In this document: positions 63,726-64,000 of the stretch, one piece after another
Layout of the letters: every line of letters begins with the position of its first letter
How positions within the stretch are numbered: position 1 is the first letter of the stretch
Source: an uncultured Flavobacteriaceae bacterium
Lineage (GTDB): Bacteria > Bacteroidota > Bacteroidia > Flavobacteriales > Flavobacteriaceae
Direction of reading: 5' to 3'
Assembly (NCBI GenBank): GCA_937929935.1
Contig: CALFUL010000014.1
Coordinates: 102,126-166,125, forward strand
DNA length: 64,000 nt
Notes under the pieces: generated by a model
Seen by the model: only the letters and a program-made list of their open reading frames with translations
Told to the model about the DNA's origin: nothing
Databases searched by the model: none
Position numbers and translations under genes: made by a program

Positions 63726-63767
63726 TCTACACTTGTAGAATTAAAATATTTATTCTATGTTTGTAGA
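63726..63767 (+). promoter_or_regulatory. BlaI-type operator pair over a Bacteroidota promoter
   Basis: Operator 1, TCTACACTTGTAGA (63726-63739), is a perfect dyad. Operator 2, TCTATGTTTGTAGA (63754-63767), is the same dyad with a degenerate left arm. Centres are 28 bp apart. The -33 TTG (63733-63735) falls inside operator 1 and the -7 box TATGTTTG (63756-63763) inside operator 2, with a 20-base spacing. Binding by BlaI here would block the polymerase. The TACA...TGTA core is the known BlaI/MecI style. Confidence 0.7.
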
Positions 63768-63827
63768 ACAAAGAATTTAATTCTTTTGTCTACAAGGCAT
63801 TAATTTTCGTTTAAAATTCTTTGTTTA

Positions 63828-63880
63828 CCTCACCCATAACTGCTGCAAAAGCAGTTATGACCTCTCCGAAGGAGAGGTAT
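63828..63880 (+). repeat. Dispersed two-hairpin repeat, copy 2 (blaI leader)
   Basis: CCTCACCC, then ATAACTGCT / AGCAGTTAT, then GACCTCTCC / GGAGAGGT ending GGTAT. It has the same ends as 27114-27166 but an unrelated first stem. It lies in the 5' leader of the blaI gene. Confidence 0.75.
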
Positions 63881-63920
63881 ATAGGAATGATTATTTTGTA
63901 ACGATCTAAAAATGTAGAAC

Positions 63921-64000
63921 ATGCAACTATCAAAATCAGAAGAAGAACTCATGAATCTGCTCTGGAAACAGAAGAAAGCTTTCATGAAAGATTTATTAGA
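63921..64000 (+). CDS. BlaI/MecI/CopY-family transcriptional repressor (partial)
   Basis: First 26 residues, MQLSKSEEELMNLLWKQKKA onward, cut by the window edge. This is the opening winged-helix of the BlaI/MecI family (the pattern xxLTxxExxVMxxLW-K). Such repressors bind TACA/TGTA dyads and are inactivated by a BlaR1-type membrane protease, whose gene usually follows and is out of view. The dyads in its own promoter suggest self-repression. Confidence 0.8.
   Translation, partial: MQLSKSEEELMNLLWKQKKAFMKDLL

Overview
The window looks like a chromosomal core segment of a marine-type Flavobacteriaceae (Bacteroidota). The DNA is AT-rich. Start codons lack clear Shine-Dalgarno sequences, and the best promoters have the Bacteroidota form (a TTG/TTTG box about 19-20 bp before TAnnTTTG). 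Lineage-typical genes include alternative complex III, a GT117 (DUF2723) transferase, GldL-like membrane proteins, an ExbB/multi-ExbD cluster and an rpsB gene with an added C-terminal helix-hairpin-helix domain. The genus cannot be named from the sequence alone. I see no prophage, insertion sequence, CRISPR array or defence island.

Layout. 1-2.8 kb: start of an alternative complex III operon (minus strand), with ActB cut by the window edge and a six-haem ActE-ActA fusion. 3-8 kb: a SPOR protein converging on rimP-nusA-infB, which has a recognisable promoter and a terminator-like hairpin in its leader. 8.1-17.5 kb: antiporter, DUF1569 protein, tRNA-Gln, GT117 transferase, cysteine-less thioredoxin, membrane phosphoesterase, cutC and a glycosylasparaginase lipoprotein. 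17.5-24.6 kb: polA, two small lipoproteins and a DUF5916 outer-membrane protein. 24.8-31.7 kb: translation genes rplM-rpsI, rpsB-tsf and pyrH-frr, interrupted by an inverted M61 peptidase gene; the rpsI-rpsB spacer is a run of six hairpins. 31.8-37.8 kb: RND exporter, asnS, rpoN and a membrane protein. 37.8-42.3 kb: exbB, a four-helix protein and two exbD pairs separated by a terminator and a beta-barrel gene, followed by tRNA-Ser. 42.5-48.9 kb: asparaginase, TatD, a retropepsin-like protease and sucB-sucA. 48.9-56.3 kb: beta-barrel protein, amidohydrolase, galE, a DegT aminotransferase, waaA, a sugar porter and an unlisted 47-residue membrane protein. 56.5-64 kb: ribA, GH3 glucosidase, tRNA-Leu with a partial upstream copy, M20 peptidase, a nine-copy heptamer repeat, a PhnA-like protein, two tandem GldL-like proteins, and the start of a BlaI-type repressor whose promoter carries two matching dyads.

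How the genes fit together. Most of the window is housekeeping: respiration (alternative complex III, 2-oxoglutarate dehydrogenase), translation and transcription (IF-2, NusA, RimP, L13, S9, S2, EF-Ts, RRF, AsnRS, sigma-54), envelope biogenesis (WaaA, GalE, DegT, GT117) and energy transduction to the outer membrane (ExbB/ExbD). The more unusual signals are mostly small and non-coding: the hairpin chain before rpsB, the leader hairpin before rimP, the tRNA-Leu fragment whose D-loop is replaced by a hairpin, the two-hairpin dispersed repeat and the BlaI operator pair. Among proteins, the most interesting are the duplicated ExbD pairs with a conserved CxYC motif and the thioredoxin without catalytic cysteines.
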